Of a stretch of 64,000 nucleotides of DNA, positions 28,012-38,180 are shown one piece after another. Numbering within the stretch: position 1 is the first letter of the stretch; each line of letters opens with the position of its first letter. Below the pieces are notes generated by a model. It worked only from the letters and a program-made list of their open reading frames with translations. It was not told the origin of the DNA and did not search any database. The translations under genes were made by a program, and so were the position numbers. The DNA comes from Corynebacterium phocae (GTDB taxonomy: Bacteria > Actinomycetota > Actinomycetes > Mycobacteriales > Mycobacteriaceae), in assembly GCF_008693075.1 (NCBI RefSeq), contig NZ_VXKJ01000048.1:62001-126000 (forward strand), given 5' to 3'.

Positions 28012-29172
28012 TTACTTATCCTTCTTCAGTTCTGCCAATAGCTCCGCCACCGTCTTCACGCCGTCGCGGTCATTATCAGACCGGCGGCGCCCGTGGCGGT
28101 CATAACTTTCCTTCCCCTGGCTGCCAGCTGGAGCAGCCCGCCGGGCACCTTCTGAGCGGTCACGGTCTTCCGGCTGGAGCGTTTCACCGGCTGACTCGTT
28201 CTGCCGTGTGGCCCGGGTGGACCCAGTGGATTCGGCCGTCTGAGTGGACCCGGCGGCCTGACCTGTCTGCTCCGGCTGAGGCTTACCATCAACGCTCAGG
28301 AATTCCCCGGTATCCCACTTCACCGAATCAAAGGACTTAGTACTAAACAACGGTTCCGGCATTGCCCGGGAAGCGGGTTCAGACCCAGCCTCCACCCGTG
28401 CGGGCTGGGGTTCTTCCTCACGCTCTGGAGTTGTCTCAGAGGCGGCGGTGGACGGCAAGTCTTCGGGCACCGGTTGCGCCTGCCGCTCGCTTTCCTTTTG
28501 CCGATCTTTGATGAGCGCAGCCAAAGGATTGTCTTGGCGGGGAGCAGATGTGTTTCCCACTTCGCCAGCAACAGCGCTGAGAGAAGGTGCGCCCTGCGAA
28601 GGCTGCGTAAAGGAGACTTCTTCTTCCCGCGCAAAATCTTCTGCTGCCGGCGTTGGCGCGCGGAACTCAATCTCCGCTATCCGGCGGGCCTCAGCGTAGA
28701 GCGCCGCCGGCTCATAGGCGTACTCCCGCCCGGCCAGCTCAGCGAGCTGAGCCTGGATTTGTTCCAGCTGCTCTTTAATTTCTTTCCATTCTTCCGGCAC
28801 GGTCGGTGCAGAGGGAGCTGCAGGCTCCTGCCGGGTGTTGTCAGTTGCTTCAGAAGCAACACGAGCCAGTTCGGATTGGTAATACTCCTCACGAATCCAC
28901 AGCTCATTCTCGCGTTCTGCGGCTTCCCACCTGTAGCGGCTAAGGAGGAAAAAGCCCAATACTGCGGCCCACAAAGAAGCCAAAAGCGCCAGTTTAAGCG
29001 CCACGTCAGAGCCGGAAACCAACATCACCACGCTGGCCAGGACGGCCAGGACAACCAGCACTATGACGCCCAGTTGGCCCTTGTCCATGCTAGATTGCTC
29101 CGCGGAGGCCTCACCATAGGTGTCTTGGTCCTCAGCAGCTACTTCGGGTTCGTTGCCACGCTCTACAGTCAT
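28012..29172 (-). CDS. Membrane protein of unknown function (DUF6779-like)
   Basis: 386 residues. Acidic N-terminal segment, two adjacent hydrophobic helices (LGVIVLVVLAVLASVVMLV at ~35-53 and LALLASLWAAVLGFFLLS at ~61-78), then a coiled-coil-prone region (WKEIKEQLEQIQAQLAEL) and a long charged, Ser/Glu/Gln-rich disordered tail ending in KTVAELLAELKKDK. It occupies the position of the membrane protein next to DUF3180 in mycobacterial fol-pan clusters. Role unknown; the tail suggests a scaffold on the cytoplasmic face. Confidence 0.7.
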   Translation of the reverse strand: MTVERGNEPEVAAEDQDTYGEASAEQSSMDKGQLGVIVLVVLAVLASVVMLVSGSDVALKLALLASLWAAVLGFFLLSRYRWEAAERENELWIREEYYQSELARVASEATDNTRQEPAAPSAPTVPEEWKEIKEQLEQIQAQLAELAGREYAYEPAALYAEARRIAEIEFRAPTPAAEDFAREEEVSFTQPSQGAPSLSAVAGEVGNTSAPRQDNPLAALIKDRQKESERQAQPVPEDLPSTAASETTPEREEEPQPARVEAGSEPASRAMPEPLFSTKSFDSVKWDTGEFLSVDGKPQPEQTGQAAGSTQTAESTGSTRATRQNESAGETLQPEDRDRSEGARRAAPAGSQGKESYDRHGRRRSDNDRDGVKTVAELLAELKKDK

Positions 29173-29196
29173 GGGGTCTAATTTACCCTACTTAAT

Positions 29197-29667
29197 TCAC
29201 GCGCCAACACCATCAGGCGGCGGTGGCGCTTCACACTGGCCTTCCAGGTAATACCCGGACGCCGCCATGGCTACTCCGCCGGAGATGCAAAAGATGACGC
29301 CCCAAAGGTCATCCGCAGCCGCCGCCAGCTCATTCACGCGGGGAAAGACGTAGCAACCAATGCCCCCGTATGCACCAGCTACCACCGCGCCCGTCCACGC
29401 AGACGCTTTTCCCACCAGCATGAAGTTGGCCACCGTCATGGGGTTAAGCTGCGAGCGGTCCAATCCGATCCCCAGACCATCGTCCTTCTTGGCAGCGCGG
29501 ACCTTAAAAGCCAACATCACGCACACCACGGTCATCAACCATAAGGTGACAGACACGGTCACTGGGATGGAGTAGATATTCCCGTAAAAGGCCGGGGTAA
29601 CTATGGCAAAGGCTGCCACCAGGAAACCAGCTACCGCCACCAGTGCTTTGAGGCTCGTGCGTTTCAT
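29197..29667 (-). CDS. DUF3180 membrane protein
   Basis: 156 residues with four hydrophobic segments (LVAVAGFLVAAFAIVTPAF; TVSVTLWLMTVVCVMLAF; ASAWTGAVVAGAYGGIGCYVF; LWGVIFCISGGVAMAASGYYL), matching DUF3180, which regularly follows folK in actinobacteria. Its start overlaps the folK stop as ATGA, so it is translated with folK. Function unknown. Confidence 0.85.
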   Translation of the reverse strand: MKRTSLKALVAVAGFLVAAFAIVTPAFYGNIYSIPVTVSVTLWLMTVVCVMLAFKVRAAKKDDGLGIGLDRSQLNPMTVANFMLVGKASAWTGAVVAGAYGGIGCYVFPRVNELAAAADDLWGVIFCISGGVAMAASGYYLEGQCEAPPPPDGVGA

Positions 29668-30149
29668 AGCTCCTCCATCATTCCAAGTCTGCGGACTCCG
29701 GCTACTTCAGCGGGATCCAAGTCCGCTATCAGCGCGCCCAGCTCTTTGCCATGCAGTGTAGCTGCGGGATGCGCCTCCAACCAGGGGATCAGGACAAAAG
29801 CGCGCTGATGGGCATAAGGGTGCGGGACGGTAAGCTCCGCGGACTCGGAACTAAAACCTTCAATGTCCACGATGTCCACGTCCAGGGTTCTGGGACCCCA
29901 CCGGCGCAGGCGCGCGCGCTGGGCTTGGTTTTCCAGCTCCTGCCCGCGCGCCAGCAGCTGCAAGGGCGTGTCATTCACATCCACTACGAGCACCGCGTTG
30001 AGGAACTCATCTTGGTCTTCCACTCCCCATGGCGGGGTAGAATACACAGCGGACTGGCTAACAATCTCCCCCGCAAAATCCCGGAATACGGTGCGCAGAA
30101 GCTCCACCCGGTCATCCATGTTTGAGCCAACCGATAGCACTGCCCGCAT
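29664..30149 (-). CDS. folK: 2-amino-4-hydroxy-6-hydroxymethyldihydropteridine pyrophosphokinase
   Basis: 161 residues, normal for HPPK. It transfers pyrophosphate from ATP to hydroxymethyl-dihydropterin in folate synthesis. Motifs: LSVGSNMDDR at the N-terminus, VYSTPPWGVEDQDEFLNAVL for pterin binding, RRWGPRTLDVDIVDI with the two magnesium aspartates, and VPHPYAHQRAFVLIPW. It directly follows folB (3-bp gap). Confidence 0.97.
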   Translation of the reverse strand: MRAVLSVGSNMDDRVELLRTVFRDFAGEIVSQSAVYSTPPWGVEDQDEFLNAVLVVDVNDTPLQLLARGQELENQAQRARLRRWGPRTLDVDIVDIEGFSSESAELTVPHPYAHQRAFVLIPWLEAHPAATLHGKELGALIADLDPAEVAGVRRLGMMEEL

Positions 30150-30152
30150 GGC

Positions 30153-30527
30153 CTAGCCCATGTACTTTCGAGAACGCCGGGCAACTACTGCCACATCTTT
30201 AAACGTCCGGGGGATAGGTGCTTTTGGTTTGTGCACAGTCACTTCTACCGCCATCAGGAAACTGAAGGTACGCATGACATCTTCCGCCACAGCAGAGGCC
30301 ACGGTCTCGATGAGGTCGCGGGAGGGGCCTTCCACAACCTTGGCTGCCACCTCCGCGAGTTCGGCGTAATTGAGGGTCTGCGCAAGATCATCCGTACGGG
30401 CGGCTCCGGAGAAATCCAACCAGCACGTTATATCAATGATAAACGGTTGGCCTTCGCGCTTTTCCTCCGCTAATACACCGTGGTAGCCGTAAAACTCCAG
30501 CCCGGTCAGTTCAATTCTGTCAGCCAT
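30153..30527 (-). CDS. folB: Dihydroneopterin aldolase
   Basis: 124 residues. Converts dihydroneopterin to hydroxymethyl-dihydropterin and glycolaldehyde. Motifs: LEFYGYHGVLAEEKREGQPF with the pterin-site glutamate, ITCWLDFSGAARTDDLAQTLNYAEL, SRDLIETVASAVAEDV and the catalytic-lysine strand VTVHKPKAPI. Sits between folP and folK with 3-5 bp gaps, so co-transcribed. Confidence 0.96.
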   Translation of the reverse strand: MADRIELTGLEFYGYHGVLAEEKREGQPFIIDITCWLDFSGAARTDDLAQTLNYAELAEVAAKVVEGPSRDLIETVASAVAEDVMRTFSFLMAVEVTVHKPKAPIPRTFKDVAVVARRSRKYMG

Positions 30528-30532
30528 CTTCC

Positions 30533-31438
30533 TTAACTCCTCTGGTAGGTCTGCGGGGTGGTGTGCCCACCAGCATAGGCTGCGCCGGCGTTCCAGGCGG
30601 CTGCCACATCAACGGCGTCGCGGGAGACTGCCACTTCGTGGACCCGAACCCCCCAAGCGCCCAGGTGCGCTGAAATGGCGGTCACCGCTGCGGTGGCGGG
30701 ATCCGCCAATATAGGGTTTGACTCCACGCCCCGGTCCCCGCGGATAGCGGCCAGGAACCTCTTCCGGGAGGCACCAACCAGCAGCGGGAACTGGCCTTCT
30801 AGAAACTGCGGGAGCGCGTTGAGCAAAGCCCAGTTATCTTGCGGGGATTTGGCAAACCCTAAGCCTGGGTCCAGGACTATATTGTCGCTGCGCACCCCGG
30901 CGGACAGAGCTTTGTTCACCAGCCTGCCGAGTGTTTCCTGCACGTCTTCGACTACACTGCCGTCCTCATGGGCGCGCCCGGCAGAAGACAACACCCCCTC
31001 CTGCAGCGTCTTCCAGTGCATGAGACAAACCGGGATACCTGCACTGGCCATGGCGCTGTACATGCCTGGGTCCGCTAGCCCACCGGACACGTCGTTGATG
31101 AGATCCACTCCCGCATCAGCGGCGGCAAGCGCCGTTGCCGCCCGCATCGTGTCCACGGAAGTCCGGATTCCTTCCGCGTGCAAAGCCGCGATAACCGGCA
31201 CCACGCGGGCGCGCTCTAAGTCAGCGTCTACCCGGGTTGCCCCGGGCCGGGTGGATTCTCCGCCCACGTCAATGATGTCAGCGCCCTTGGCCACCAACTC
31301 CCGCGCATGCTTTACGGCTGCGGACGGATCCACCCACTTCCCGCCGTCGGAAAAAGAGTCCTCGGTGACGTTGACTATCCCCATCACTAGAGTGCGGTCA
31401 GCAACAGTCAGGTCAGCTACGCTTTGTGCTTGGTCCAT
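30533..31438 (-). CDS. folP: Dihydropteroate synthase
   Basis: 301 residues. Condenses p-aminobenzoate with the pterin pyrophosphate; sulfonamide target. Motifs: MGIVNVTEDSFSDGG, GADIIDVGGESTRPGATRVD, SVDTMRAATALAAADAGVDLINDVSGG, LDPGLGFAKSPQDNWALL, GASRKRF and the C-terminal RVHEV. This is the active FolP1-like form because the pterin- and pABA-binding motifs are intact. Between folE and folB, each within 3-5 bp. Confidence 0.97.
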   Translation of the reverse strand: MDQAQSVADLTVADRTLVMGIVNVTEDSFSDGGKWVDPSAAVKHARELVAKGADIIDVGGESTRPGATRVDADLERARVVPVIAALHAEGIRTSVDTMRAATALAAADAGVDLINDVSGGLADPGMYSAMASAGIPVCLMHWKTLQEGVLSSAGRAHEDGSVVEDVQETLGRLVNKALSAGVRSDNIVLDPGLGFAKSPQDNWALLNALPQFLEGQFPLLVGASRKRFLAAIRGDRGVESNPILADPATAAVTAISAHLGAWGVRVHEVAVSRDAVDVAAAWNAGAAYAGGHTTPQTYQRS

Positions 31439-31441
31439 TGG

Positions 31442-32026
31442 TTAGTGCCTAATCAGGCTCATAACCTCAGCCCGCGAGGCAGGGTTGGTCTTAAAACCGC
31501 CGCGCACTGCGGAAGTGGTGGTGGTGGCCCCCGGCTTGCGGATACCCCGCATGGCCATGCACAGGTGCTCAGCCTCAATAACCACGATGGCGGACTGGGC
31601 GTGCAGCTTCTCTACCAGGGCGTCGGCTATCTGCGAGGTCAGGCGTTCCTGAACCTGCGGCCGCTTGGCGTACATGTCCGCCAGACGGGCCAGCTTGGAC
31701 AGCCCCGTGACGTGGCCGTCTTTACCCGGGATGTAGCCAATGTGGGCCTTGCCATAAAAGGGCACCAGGTGGTGCTCACAGGTGGAGTAAATAGGGATGC
31801 CACGGACCAGGACCAATTCCTGATGGTCCTCAGCAAAGGTCTTAGCCAGCACCTCAGTGGGATCGGTATGCAAGCCCGCGAAAATCTCCCGATAGGAACG
31901 TGCCACGCGAGCCGGTGTTTCTTGCAGCCCCTCCCTGTCGGGGTCCTCGCCAACGGCCAGGAGCAGTTCGCGTACCGCGGCCTCCGCGCGTTCTTGGTCA
32001 AAGCGTGGGGTGGCTTTATCGCTCAT
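31442..32026 (-). CDS. folE: GTP cyclohydrolase I
   Basis: 194 residues from the ATG at 32026 (MSDKATPRF), with GGGGG about 8 nt upstream; the longer open frame to 32308 is only the frame-shifted shadow of the ftsH tail. First step of folate synthesis from GTP. Motifs: [41 protein letters not shown] with the zinc ligands Cys and His, [20 protein letters not shown], and [23 protein letters not shown]. Start overlaps the end of ftsH by 11 bp, coupling the two. Confidence 0.96.
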   Translation of the reverse strand: MSDKATPRFDQERAEAAVRELLLAVGEDPDREGLQETPARVARSYREIFAGLHTDPTEVLAKTFAEDHQELVLVRGIPIYSTCEHHLVPFYGKAHIGYIPGKDGHVTGLSKLARLADMYAKRPQVQERLTSQIADALVEKLHAQSAIVVIEAEHLCMAMRGIRKPGATTTTSAVRGGFKTNPASRAEVMSLIRH

Positions 32027-34646
32027 TGCCATCCCCCCGGCCGGTGCCGTACGGGTTGTCCTCCGGATCCGGAACGTGCCAGCCGGGGTTCGCCCAGTCA
32101 TCGGAAGTCTCCGGTGCCCGGTAGTGCCGCCCCCGCGGCGCGGTGCCTGCGGCGTTGTCCGCAGCGTTGTCCGCAGCGCTGTCCTTAGCAGCGTCGTCCG
32201 CAGCGCTGTCCTTGGCAGCGTGCTCGCGGCGGTCACTGCGGTCACTGCGGTCATCACGGTCACTGCGGTCGTCGCGGTCGTCGCGCTGTTCATGCTGGGC
32301 AGCGCCATCCCGCACCGAAATTACCTCTGTAGAACCGGGTTGGACTGCCAGAGTCAGCTCCTGAGTCTCCTGCTTAGCTTCGCCGTTATCGGAGCTGTCC
32401 CGCTTGCCGTCTTCAGAGTAATCACCAGCGTGAATACCAAAGTTGAATCCAATTTCTTCCTCAGCTTTGATAACGCGCTTGGTGGGCACAGCAGCGCCAG
32501 AACCGTCTTCCGACTTATCCTGCGCGCCGTGAGCTCCGGGCTCTGCACCCTTGCTGCCTAAGAAGGGCTTACCGGGAATAATCGACTTAGCCGGCTTCTC
32601 ACTACCCTCGGCCTTTTCGGCTTCCTCAAGGCGGGCTTTGCGCTCAGCTTCGCGGCGGGCGCGCACGGCCTTGGTGGCATCAAGCAAGGTGAAACGCTTG
32701 GGCGGTTCCTCGCCGCGCTCTTTGGCAATCTCCACCGGGGTCTTAACCGGCTCCCGGCCTTCCTGGCGGGGGAAGAAATCATCTTCGCCCTCAAAGACCT
32801 CTAGGGCCTCCCGGGGCTCAATTCCAGCAAAGCACGCTTCCAAGTCCGGCCGGCGCAAAGTTTCCTTCTCCAGCAGCATTTCCACCAGCTTATCCAGGTA
32901 GTCACGGTTTTCCGCTAGAACGTCATAAGCCTGGCGGTGTGCGCGCCCCAGAAGGTAGCGCATCTGTTCATCAATGGTCCGCGCCACGGCATCGGAGTAC
33001 TCAATGCTCCCGCCGGCGCCACCATGGGCAAAGGGATCCCCCTGCTCTTGGCCGTATTTCACGGTGCCCAGCTCCGGGCTGAAACCGTATTCGGTCAGCA
33101 TGGCGCGCGCTATCTTGGTGGCGTGCTCAATATCGGAAGACGCGCCGGTGGTCGGTGCGCCAAAAACTAGCTCTTCGGCAGCGCGGCCACCCATGGCAAA
33201 GACCAAGCGGGCGAAAAGCTCATCCCGGGTGTACATACCCTTGTCGTCTTCCTGGGACGTCATGGCATGGCCGCCGGTGCGCCCGCGGGCCAGAATGGTG
33301 ACCTTATAGACACGCTCAATATCTTTCATGGCCCAGGCCGCCAAAGTGTGGCCGCCCTCGTGATAGGCGGTGACCTTCTTTTCATGCTCGGAGATGATCT
33401 TCGACTGCCGGCGGGGGCCGCCCACAACGCGGTCGGTGGCCTCTTCCAGGGCGTCGGCGGTAATGACATTGCCGCCAATACGGGCGGTAAGCAACGCCGC
33501 TTCGTTGAGCACGTTGGCCAGGTCCGCGCCGGACATGCCGGCGGTACGCTTGGCCAATTCCTTGACGTTAACTTCCCTAGCCAGGGGCTTGTCTTTGGAG
33601 TGGACTTCCAAAATCTTCTCCCGCCCGGCCAGATCCGGTGCGGTTACGGGAATCTGGCGGTCAAAGCGCCCGGGGCGCAGCAGCGCGGGGTCCAGGATGT
33701 CAGGCCGGTTGGTAGCGGCAATGAGGATAACGCCCTCACGGTCGCCGAAGCCGTCCATTTCCACCAGGAGCTGGTTGAGGGTTTGCTCCCGCTCGTCGTG
33801 GCCGCCACCCATGCCGGAACCGCGTTGGCGGCCAACGGCGTCAATCTCATCTACGAAGATGATGCAGGGGGATTGCGCCTTGGCCTGCTTGAACAGATCG
33901 CGCACGCGGGAAGCGCCCACGCCCACAAACATCTCCACAAAGTCCGAACCGGAGATGCTAAAGAATGGCACCCCGGCCTCACCGGCTACCGCACGGGCGA
34001 GCAGCGTCTTGCCTGTACCCGGAGGGCCATAGAGCAACACGCCGCGCGGGATCTTCGCGCCCAGCTCATGGTAGCGGGAGGGGTCTTCCAGGAAGTCCTT
34101 GATTTCCATGAGCTCTTCCACGGCTTCGTCTGCACCAGCAACATCCGCAAAAGTGTTGGTGGGCATATCCTTGGTGAGCTCTTTGGCTTTGGACGCGCCA
34201 ATGCCAAACATTCCGCCACCGCCCTGCTGCATGCGGGACATGAAAAAGAACAGCAGACCAAACAGCAGCAGCATCGGAAGCATGAAGCTGATAATGCTGC
34301 CGATGAAGGATTCCTGCGTCACGTGCGTAGCAAATTTCTCCGCGCCGGAGTCCTTGACCGAGTTGAAAATCTGCTCAGTGGCACGCGCGGGATACTTAGC
34401 TATGACTTCTTCGATGCCCTCGCGCTCTTCGACAGTAATGGGCTCGCGGAGCTTGAGCCTGACTTGTTGTTCGCGGTCATCAATCTGGGCCTCTTCGACG
34501 TTTTTCTCCGCCATCTGCTCTAGAGCGATGGAGGTGTCAACCCGCATAAAATTGCGGGTGTCATTGGTAAAAAAGGTAAAGGCGTATAGCGCCATGAGCA
34601 CCAGCGCAGCGATTGAGCCGTAGCGCACAATGTTGGAATTCTTCAT
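32016..34646 (-). CDS. ftsH: ATP-dependent zinc metalloprotease FtsH
   Basis: 876 residues from the ATG at 34646. Membrane-anchored AAA+ protease of quality control. Two N-terminal membrane helices ([16 protein letters not shown] and [19 protein letters not shown]) flank an extracytoplasmic domain; Walker A GPPGTGK at 207-213, Walker [12 protein letters not shown] region [19 protein letters not shown], protease site HEGGH at 429-433. Unusually long C-terminal tail (~250 residues past the protease domain), charged and low complexity with D-R-S-D-R and A-A-K-D-S-A repeats. Overlaps folE. A TTG one codon earlier is also possible. Between hpt and folE as in other actinobacteria. Confidence 0.96.
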   Translation of the reverse strand: MKNSNIVRYGSIAALVLMALYAFTFFTNDTRNFMRVDTSIALEQMAEKNVEEAQIDDREQQVRLKLREPITVEEREGIEEVIAKYPARATEQIFNSVKDSGAEKFATHVTQESFIGSIISFMLPMLLLFGLLFFFMSRMQQGGGGMFGIGASKAKELTKDMPTNTFADVAGADEAVEELMEIKDFLEDPSRYHELGAKIPRGVLLYGPPGTGKTLLARAVAGEAGVPFFSISGSDFVEMFVGVGASRVRDLFKQAKAQSPCIIFVDEIDAVGRQRGSGMGGGHDEREQTLNQLLVEMDGFGDREGVILIAATNRPDILDPALLRPGRFDRQIPVTAPDLAGREKILEVHSKDKPLAREVNVKELAKRTAGMSGADLANVLNEAALLTARIGGNVITADALEEATDRVVGGPRRQSKIISEHEKKVTAYHEGGHTLAAWAMKDIERVYKVTILARGRTGGHAMTSQEDDKGMYTRDELFARLVFAMGGRAAEELVFGAPTTGASSDIEHATKIARAMLTEYGFSPELGTVKYGQEQGDPFAHGGAGGSIEYSDAVARTIDEQMRYLLGRAHRQAYDVLAENRDYLDKLVEMLLEKETLRRPDLEACFAGIEPREALEVFEGEDDFFPRQEGREPVKTPVEIAKERGEEPPKRFTLLDATKAVRARREAERKARLEEAEKAEGSEKPAKSIIPGKPFLGSKGAEPGAHGAQDKSEDGSGAAVPTKRVIKAEEEIGFNFGIHAGDYSEDGKRDSSDNGEAKQETQELTLAVQPGSTEVISVRDGAAQHEQRDDRDDRSDRDDRSDRSDRREHAAKDSAADDAAKDSAADNAADNAAGTAPRGRHYRAPETSDDWANPGWHVPDPEDNPYGTGRGDGNER
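32140..32300 (-). repeat. Short in-frame repeats in the 3' end of ftsH
   Basis: On the plus strand two blocks are visible: repeats of GCAGCGCTGTCCTTAGCA-type units (32155-32220) encoding [13 protein letters not shown], and repeats of CGGTCACTG/CGGTCGTCG hexamer-nonamer units (32228-32285) encoding alternating Asp-Arg and Ser-Asp-Arg. Low-complexity, prone to length change. Confidence 0.7.
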
Positions 34647-34667
34647 CAATTTTTTAAAGTTTTCTTT

Positions 34668-35252
34668 TTAATCCGTGTAAACGTCAGGCTTCAGGGTGCC
34701 TACGAAGGGCAGGTCGCGGTAGTTCTCGGCAAAATCCAGGCCGTACCCCACAACAAACTCATTGGGAATATCAAACCCGGTAGCCAGCAGGTCCAGGTTG
34801 GCCTTGACTACCTCGGGTTTGCGCAGCAGGGTAACAATCTCCAGGCTGCGAGGCTTGCGGCCGCGTAGGTTTCCGAGCAGCCAGGACAGGGTCAGTCCGG
34901 AGTCAATGATGTCCTCCACAATCAGGACGTCGCGGCCTTCAATGTTGCGGTCAAGGTCTTTGATAATCCGCACCACGCCGGAGGAAGAGGTGGAATTTCC
35001 ATAGGAGGAAACGGCCATAAATTCCTGCTGGGAGGGGATAGACAACGCGCGGGCGAAATCTGACAGGAAGAATACGGCTCCCTTGAGAACTCCCACGAGG
35101 ATAAGCTCTTGCTCGATGTCCTTGTACTTCTCCGAAACCAGATCCGCCAGTTCCTGAACGCGCTTACGGATCTCTTCTTCAGAGAGCACAACGTGTGCAA
35201 TATCTTCACCGTAAGGGTTGGCCGGAATCGGGTGGTCTTGGATTTCGTGCAT
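34668..35252 (-). CDS. hpt: Hypoxanthine phosphoribosyltransferase
   Basis: 194 residues. Salvages hypoxanthine and guanine with PRPP. Motifs: [18 protein letters not shown] (PPi loop), the PRPP-binding [14 protein letters not shown] and the base-binding C-terminus [25 protein letters not shown] lies 5-9 nt before the ATG. It is 21 bp upstream of ftsH, 9 bp downstream of tilS. Confidence 0.96.
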   Translation of the reverse strand: MHEIQDHPIPANPYGEDIAHVVLSEEEIRKRVQELADLVSEKYKDIEQELILVGVLKGAVFFLSDFARALSIPSQQEFMAVSSYGNSTSSSGVVRIIKDLDRNIEGRDVLIVEDIIDSGLTLSWLLGNLRGRKPRSLEIVTLLRKPEVVKANLDLLATGFDIPNEFVVGYGLDFAENYRDLPFVGTLKPDVYTD

Positions 35253-35261
35253 GGAGGCTCC

Positions 35262-36209
35262 TTAGTTGTCTTTACTGGAGATTGTGCCGGGCAATAGTGC
35301 CAGTTTGCCACCTTGGCGCTTGACTTCCAACCTCACCCGGGGGTTTCCGCTACTTTTCACCGCCACGGGGCCCTGCCCGTGCCAGTTTGTCACTAGCCTA
35401 CCTATAGCCTCTAGACTAGCGCGGCCGGCGTCCACCCCGTGCGCTAGGAGCCACGCTTTGATGGCGCGGCTGCGCTGCGGTGCCGGAAGTTCTACCAACG
35501 TGGCGATGTCGTTGCTGGCTGGTGTGGCCAGCAGCGCGTTATCTGCCGCTAGGGCGTCACCGGCTGCCGCCAGCGGTGCCACCGCGTCCCCGCCCACGAT
35601 ATCTGCCAGGAGGGGCAGGACCTCTTTCCGCACCCGCACGCGGCGGAAATCCGCGCTGTCATTGTGGGGGTCTAGCCAGGGTTCCAGCCCCAGCTCGGAG
35701 CAGGCGGCCTCGGTGTGTGCCCGCCGCAGGTGCAGCAGCGGCCGGAGGATACGGCAGCCCTCCACTTCCGATTCCGGGGCCATGCCCGTAGCGAACCCGC
35801 GCAGCGCGCCCAGTAGGAGGGTTTCCGCCTGGTCCTCGGCGGTATGGGCCGCCATCACCGGCAGGCCGAAGGTGGCTAGCGCCCGGTACCGGGCAATTCT
35901 TGCCGATGCCTCCCCGGACCCCGCCGCCACCCGAACTACCTGCGCGCGCAGCCCGAAGGACCGCGCTTTAGCCGCCGCGCCGGCGGCAACGTCTGCGGAG
36001 CCTTCCTGCAAACCATGGTCCACGCAAATGGCTAGTGGCGGCTTTGTGCGGTGGGAGGATCTGGAGGACTCGGCCGCCAGCGCCGCGGCCAGCGCCAGGG
36101 AATCCGGTCCCCCGCTAAGCCCTACCGCCACGGGGTGAGCAGTGAATTCACGTACGGCTGCACGCAGGAGGGCGAAGTTGGGCGAGCGCCGGGGCCAGAA
36201 GGGTTCCAT
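35262..36209 (-). CDS. tilS: tRNA(Ile)-lysidine synthase
   Basis: 315 residues. Attaches lysine to the wobble cytidine of the CAU tRNA-Ile. PP-loop motif VGLSGGPDSLALAAAL near residue 28-43, CVDHGL, and AAHTAEDQAETLLLGALRG, RILRPLL, LDPHNDSADFRRVRVR, all characteristic. C-terminal substrate domain is short, as in actinobacteria. Its ATG shares one base with the dacB stop (TAATG). Confidence 0.94.
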   Translation of the reverse strand: MEPFWPRRSPNFALLRAAVREFTAHPVAVGLSGGPDSLALAAALAAESSRSSHRTKPPLAICVDHGLQEGSADVAAGAAAKARSFGLRAQVVRVAAGSGEASARIARYRALATFGLPVMAAHTAEDQAETLLLGALRGFATGMAPESEVEGCRILRPLLHLRRAHTEAACSELGLEPWLDPHNDSADFRRVRVRKEVLPLLADIVGGDAVAPLAAAGDALAADNALLATPASNDIATLVELPAPQRSRAIKAWLLAHGVDAGRASLEAIGRLVTNWHGQGPVAVKSSGNPRVRLEVKRQGGKLALLPGTISSKDN

Positions 36210-37492
36210 TAGAACTCGTGCAGCGCGGAAGCTAGGTTATCCTGCAGCCCGCGCGCAGCCAGGATATCGCCGTCATTGACCAGGAAGGCAAAGGCGTAGA
36301 TGTGACCCGAAGTGCCCTGCGCTATGCCCGTGAGCGCCGAGACCCCGGTGAGCGTGCCGGTCTTGGCACGGACAAAGCCCCGGCCGCCAAGTTCGGTATA
36401 ACGCGCGTCCAGGGTGCCCTTTCCGCCAGCCACTGGGAGGTAGCCTATAACCGGCCGCAACGCAGAATCCGTGGCGGCCGTGGCCATAACCTTGGCCAAT
36501 ACCGCCGGCGGGATCCGGTTGTCAGTGGACAGCCCAGAGTTGTCTTCTAAGATCACTCCGGTGGTGGGCATCCCGCGTTCTTCCAGTACCGCCAGCGTGG
36601 CGCGCGTAGCGCCGGCAAAGCTGGGTTCTTCACCGCGCGCTGCTGCTAATTCTCTGCCGATAGCCTCAGCCATCACGTTGTCAGAATGTTTCATGGCCGC
36701 CTCAGCTCGCTGTGAAAACGGCGGGGAAACGATCTCCGCGATGACCTCCGCGCCCGCTGGGGCCGGCCCCACCCCGAAAGTGGGGGCGTCTAGCCGGCGC
36801 GCTAAAAACTTGGCCACGTCAAAGGAAGGGGTGTGGCTGCGCGGGACGTCTCCTTTTGCGGCACCGAGGCGGCCGCCAAAGACCATGCTGGGTTCCATGG
36901 GCGTGATGAAGCCGCCATCAACGTTGTCCGGGTCCCAGCCCTTGGCCTCCACCGGGCCCGGCCACACGGAGTTATCCACAAACACCGCTTCTACCTGGGG
37001 TACCACTGCCAGAATATCCTGGGCCACCTGGTCTAGCTGCGTGAGCGTCATCCATACGTCCCCGGCAGATTTGATGACCACCTCACCGGGGTTAGCGCCG
37101 CGAACAATCTGCGTGTGCAGGCGGGCCCCCGCGTCGAGCTGCGCGGTAGCTGCGGCCACGGTCAGAGCCTTGGTCGCGGACGCGGGCACCAGCGGTGCGC
37201 CGCCTTGTTTGTCCCAGACAACCTCCCCGCTGGTGGTGTCAATGACCTGGGCTCCTAGCACTCCCGCGAAACCAGCCGAAAGTTGCTCTAACCGGCCGGA
37301 CAGCGCTCGGGTACCCACCGGCACCGGCTGCACCGGCCGCAGTGGTAGGGCCACCGCTGGCGCTTGGTAGGGCTGGCCGTGATCCAAGCCGGAATAGGCA
37401 TCGTGCACAGCCACACCAGTTGCCGCGACCGCAGAACCGGCTCCTAACAGGACTACCGCACAGGTAGCCCACCACACGTAACGTTTACTCAT
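36209..37492 (-). CDS. dacB: D-alanyl-D-alanine carboxypeptidase/endopeptidase (PBP4 type)
   Basis: 427 residues from the ATG at 37492. Serine peptidase trimming peptidoglycan cross-links. Signal/anchor helix [19 protein letters not shown] at ~8-26, then the S-x-x-K motif SATK at 105-108, S-x-N as HSDN, and the K-T-G triad in RAKTGTLTG. Peptidase family S13. TACGCT lies 8 nt upstream of the ATG and no ribosome site is seen, fitting a leaderless mRNA; the open frame extends to 37528 without support. Divergent from ppa; first gene of the long leftward cluster. Confidence 0.92.
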   Translation of the reverse strand: MSKRYVWWATCAVVLLGAGSAVAATGVAVHDAYSGLDHGQPYQAPAVALPLRPVQPVPVGTRALSGRLEQLSAGFAGVLGAQVIDTTSGEVVWDKQGGAPLVPASATKALTVAAATAQLDAGARLHTQIVRGANPGEVVIKSAGDVWMTLTQLDQVAQDILAVVPQVEAVFVDNSVWPGPVEAKGWDPDNVDGGFITPMEPSMVFGGRLGAAKGDVPRSHTPSFDVAKFLARRLDAPTFGVGPAPAGAEVIAEIVSPPFSQRAEAAMKHSDNVMAEAIGRELAAARGEEPSFAGATRATLAVLEERGMPTTGVILEDNSGLSTDNRIPPAVLAKVMATAATDSALRPVIGYLPVAGGKGTLDARYTELGGRGFVRAKTGTLTGVSALTGIAQGTSGHIYAFAFLVNDGDILAARGLQDNLASALHEF

Positions 37493-37586
37493 CGCACTAA
37501 AGCGTAGCGGGTATGCTGTGAGATGCAATTGTCAACACCCTAAAATCTTGGCTCCCGCTGGAGCCAACCCATTGGAGGAATACAAC
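37493..37586. promoter_or_regulatory. Divergent promoter region dacB / ppa
   Basis: 94 bp between divergent starts. Leftward: TACGCT (37501-37506, minus strand) 8 nt before the dacB ATG. Rightward: GGAGG (37574-37578) before the ppa GTG. Both promoters must lie in or near this short interval. Confidence 0.55.
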
Positions 37587-38060
37587 GTGAGCGTTGAAGT
37601 AACCATCGAAATCCCACGCGGGTCCCGCAACAAGTACGAAGTTGATCATGAAACTGGCAAGGTCATGCTGGACCGCTACCTGTTTACCCCGATGGCTTAC
37701 CCGGCAGACTACGGCTTCATTGACCACACTCTGGGCGAAGATGGTGACCCACTAGACGCGCTGGTCATCCTGCCTGAACCTGTATTTCCAGGCGTTGTTG
37801 TTGAGGCCCGCATCCTGGGTGTATTCAAGATGACCGATGAGGCCGGCGGAGATGACAAACTGCTGTGCGTCATCGACGACCCCCGCTGGGAGCGCTACCA
37901 GGACATCTCTGACGTGGAAGACCACATCAAGGAAGAGATTGAACACTTCTTTGTCCACTACAAGGACCTGGAGCCCAACAAGGAAGTCACCGGCTCCGGC
38001 TGGGGTGACAAGGCAGAGGCGGAAAAGATCCTCGAAGAGGCCATCGCCCGCCACCAGTAA
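37587..38060 (+). CDS. ppa: Inorganic pyrophosphatase
   Basis: 157 residues from the GTG at 37587, with GGAGG 9 nt upstream. Family I soluble pyrophosphatase: [49 protein letters not shown] containing the metal-binding aspartates, [26 protein letters not shown]. Length is normal for actinobacteria. The open frame reaches back to 37518, but that extension is not family-like. Confidence 0.97.
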   Translation: MSVEVTIEIPRGSRNKYEVDHETGKVMLDRYLFTPMAYPADYGFIDHTLGEDGDPLDALVILPEPVFPGVVVEARILGVFKMTDEAGGDDKLLCVIDDPRWERYQDISDVEDHIKEEIEHFFVHYKDLEPNKEVTGSGWGDKAEAEKILEEAIARHQ

Positions 38061-38117
38061 CCCGCCGCTGGGATAGATCCGCCGCCGCCCGGTAAAAAGG
38101 GGGAAATAACTTCTCCT

Positions 38118-38150
38118 TCCGCACCAGGGTTTGTGGCGGATTTTGCTTTT
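38118..38150 (+). terminator. Probable terminator after ppa
   Basis: CCGCAC (38119-38124) and GTGGCGG (38133-38139) form a short bulged stem around AGGGTTT-like loop bases, followed by ATTTTGCTTTT. Lies 58 nt after the ppa stop. Confidence 0.5.
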
Positions 38151-38180
38151 CCCCGAATAAAAGTGTCTAGAGTGGGCAGC

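Noticed and set aside
32027..32308. Longer folE start
   Set aside because: The upstream frame is a +1 shadow of the ftsH repeats; the ATG at 32026 has a ribosome site and the family N-terminus.
33267..34523. Rightward 418-codon open frame inside ftsH
   Set aside because: Antisense shadow; ftsH on the other strand has all catalytic motifs.
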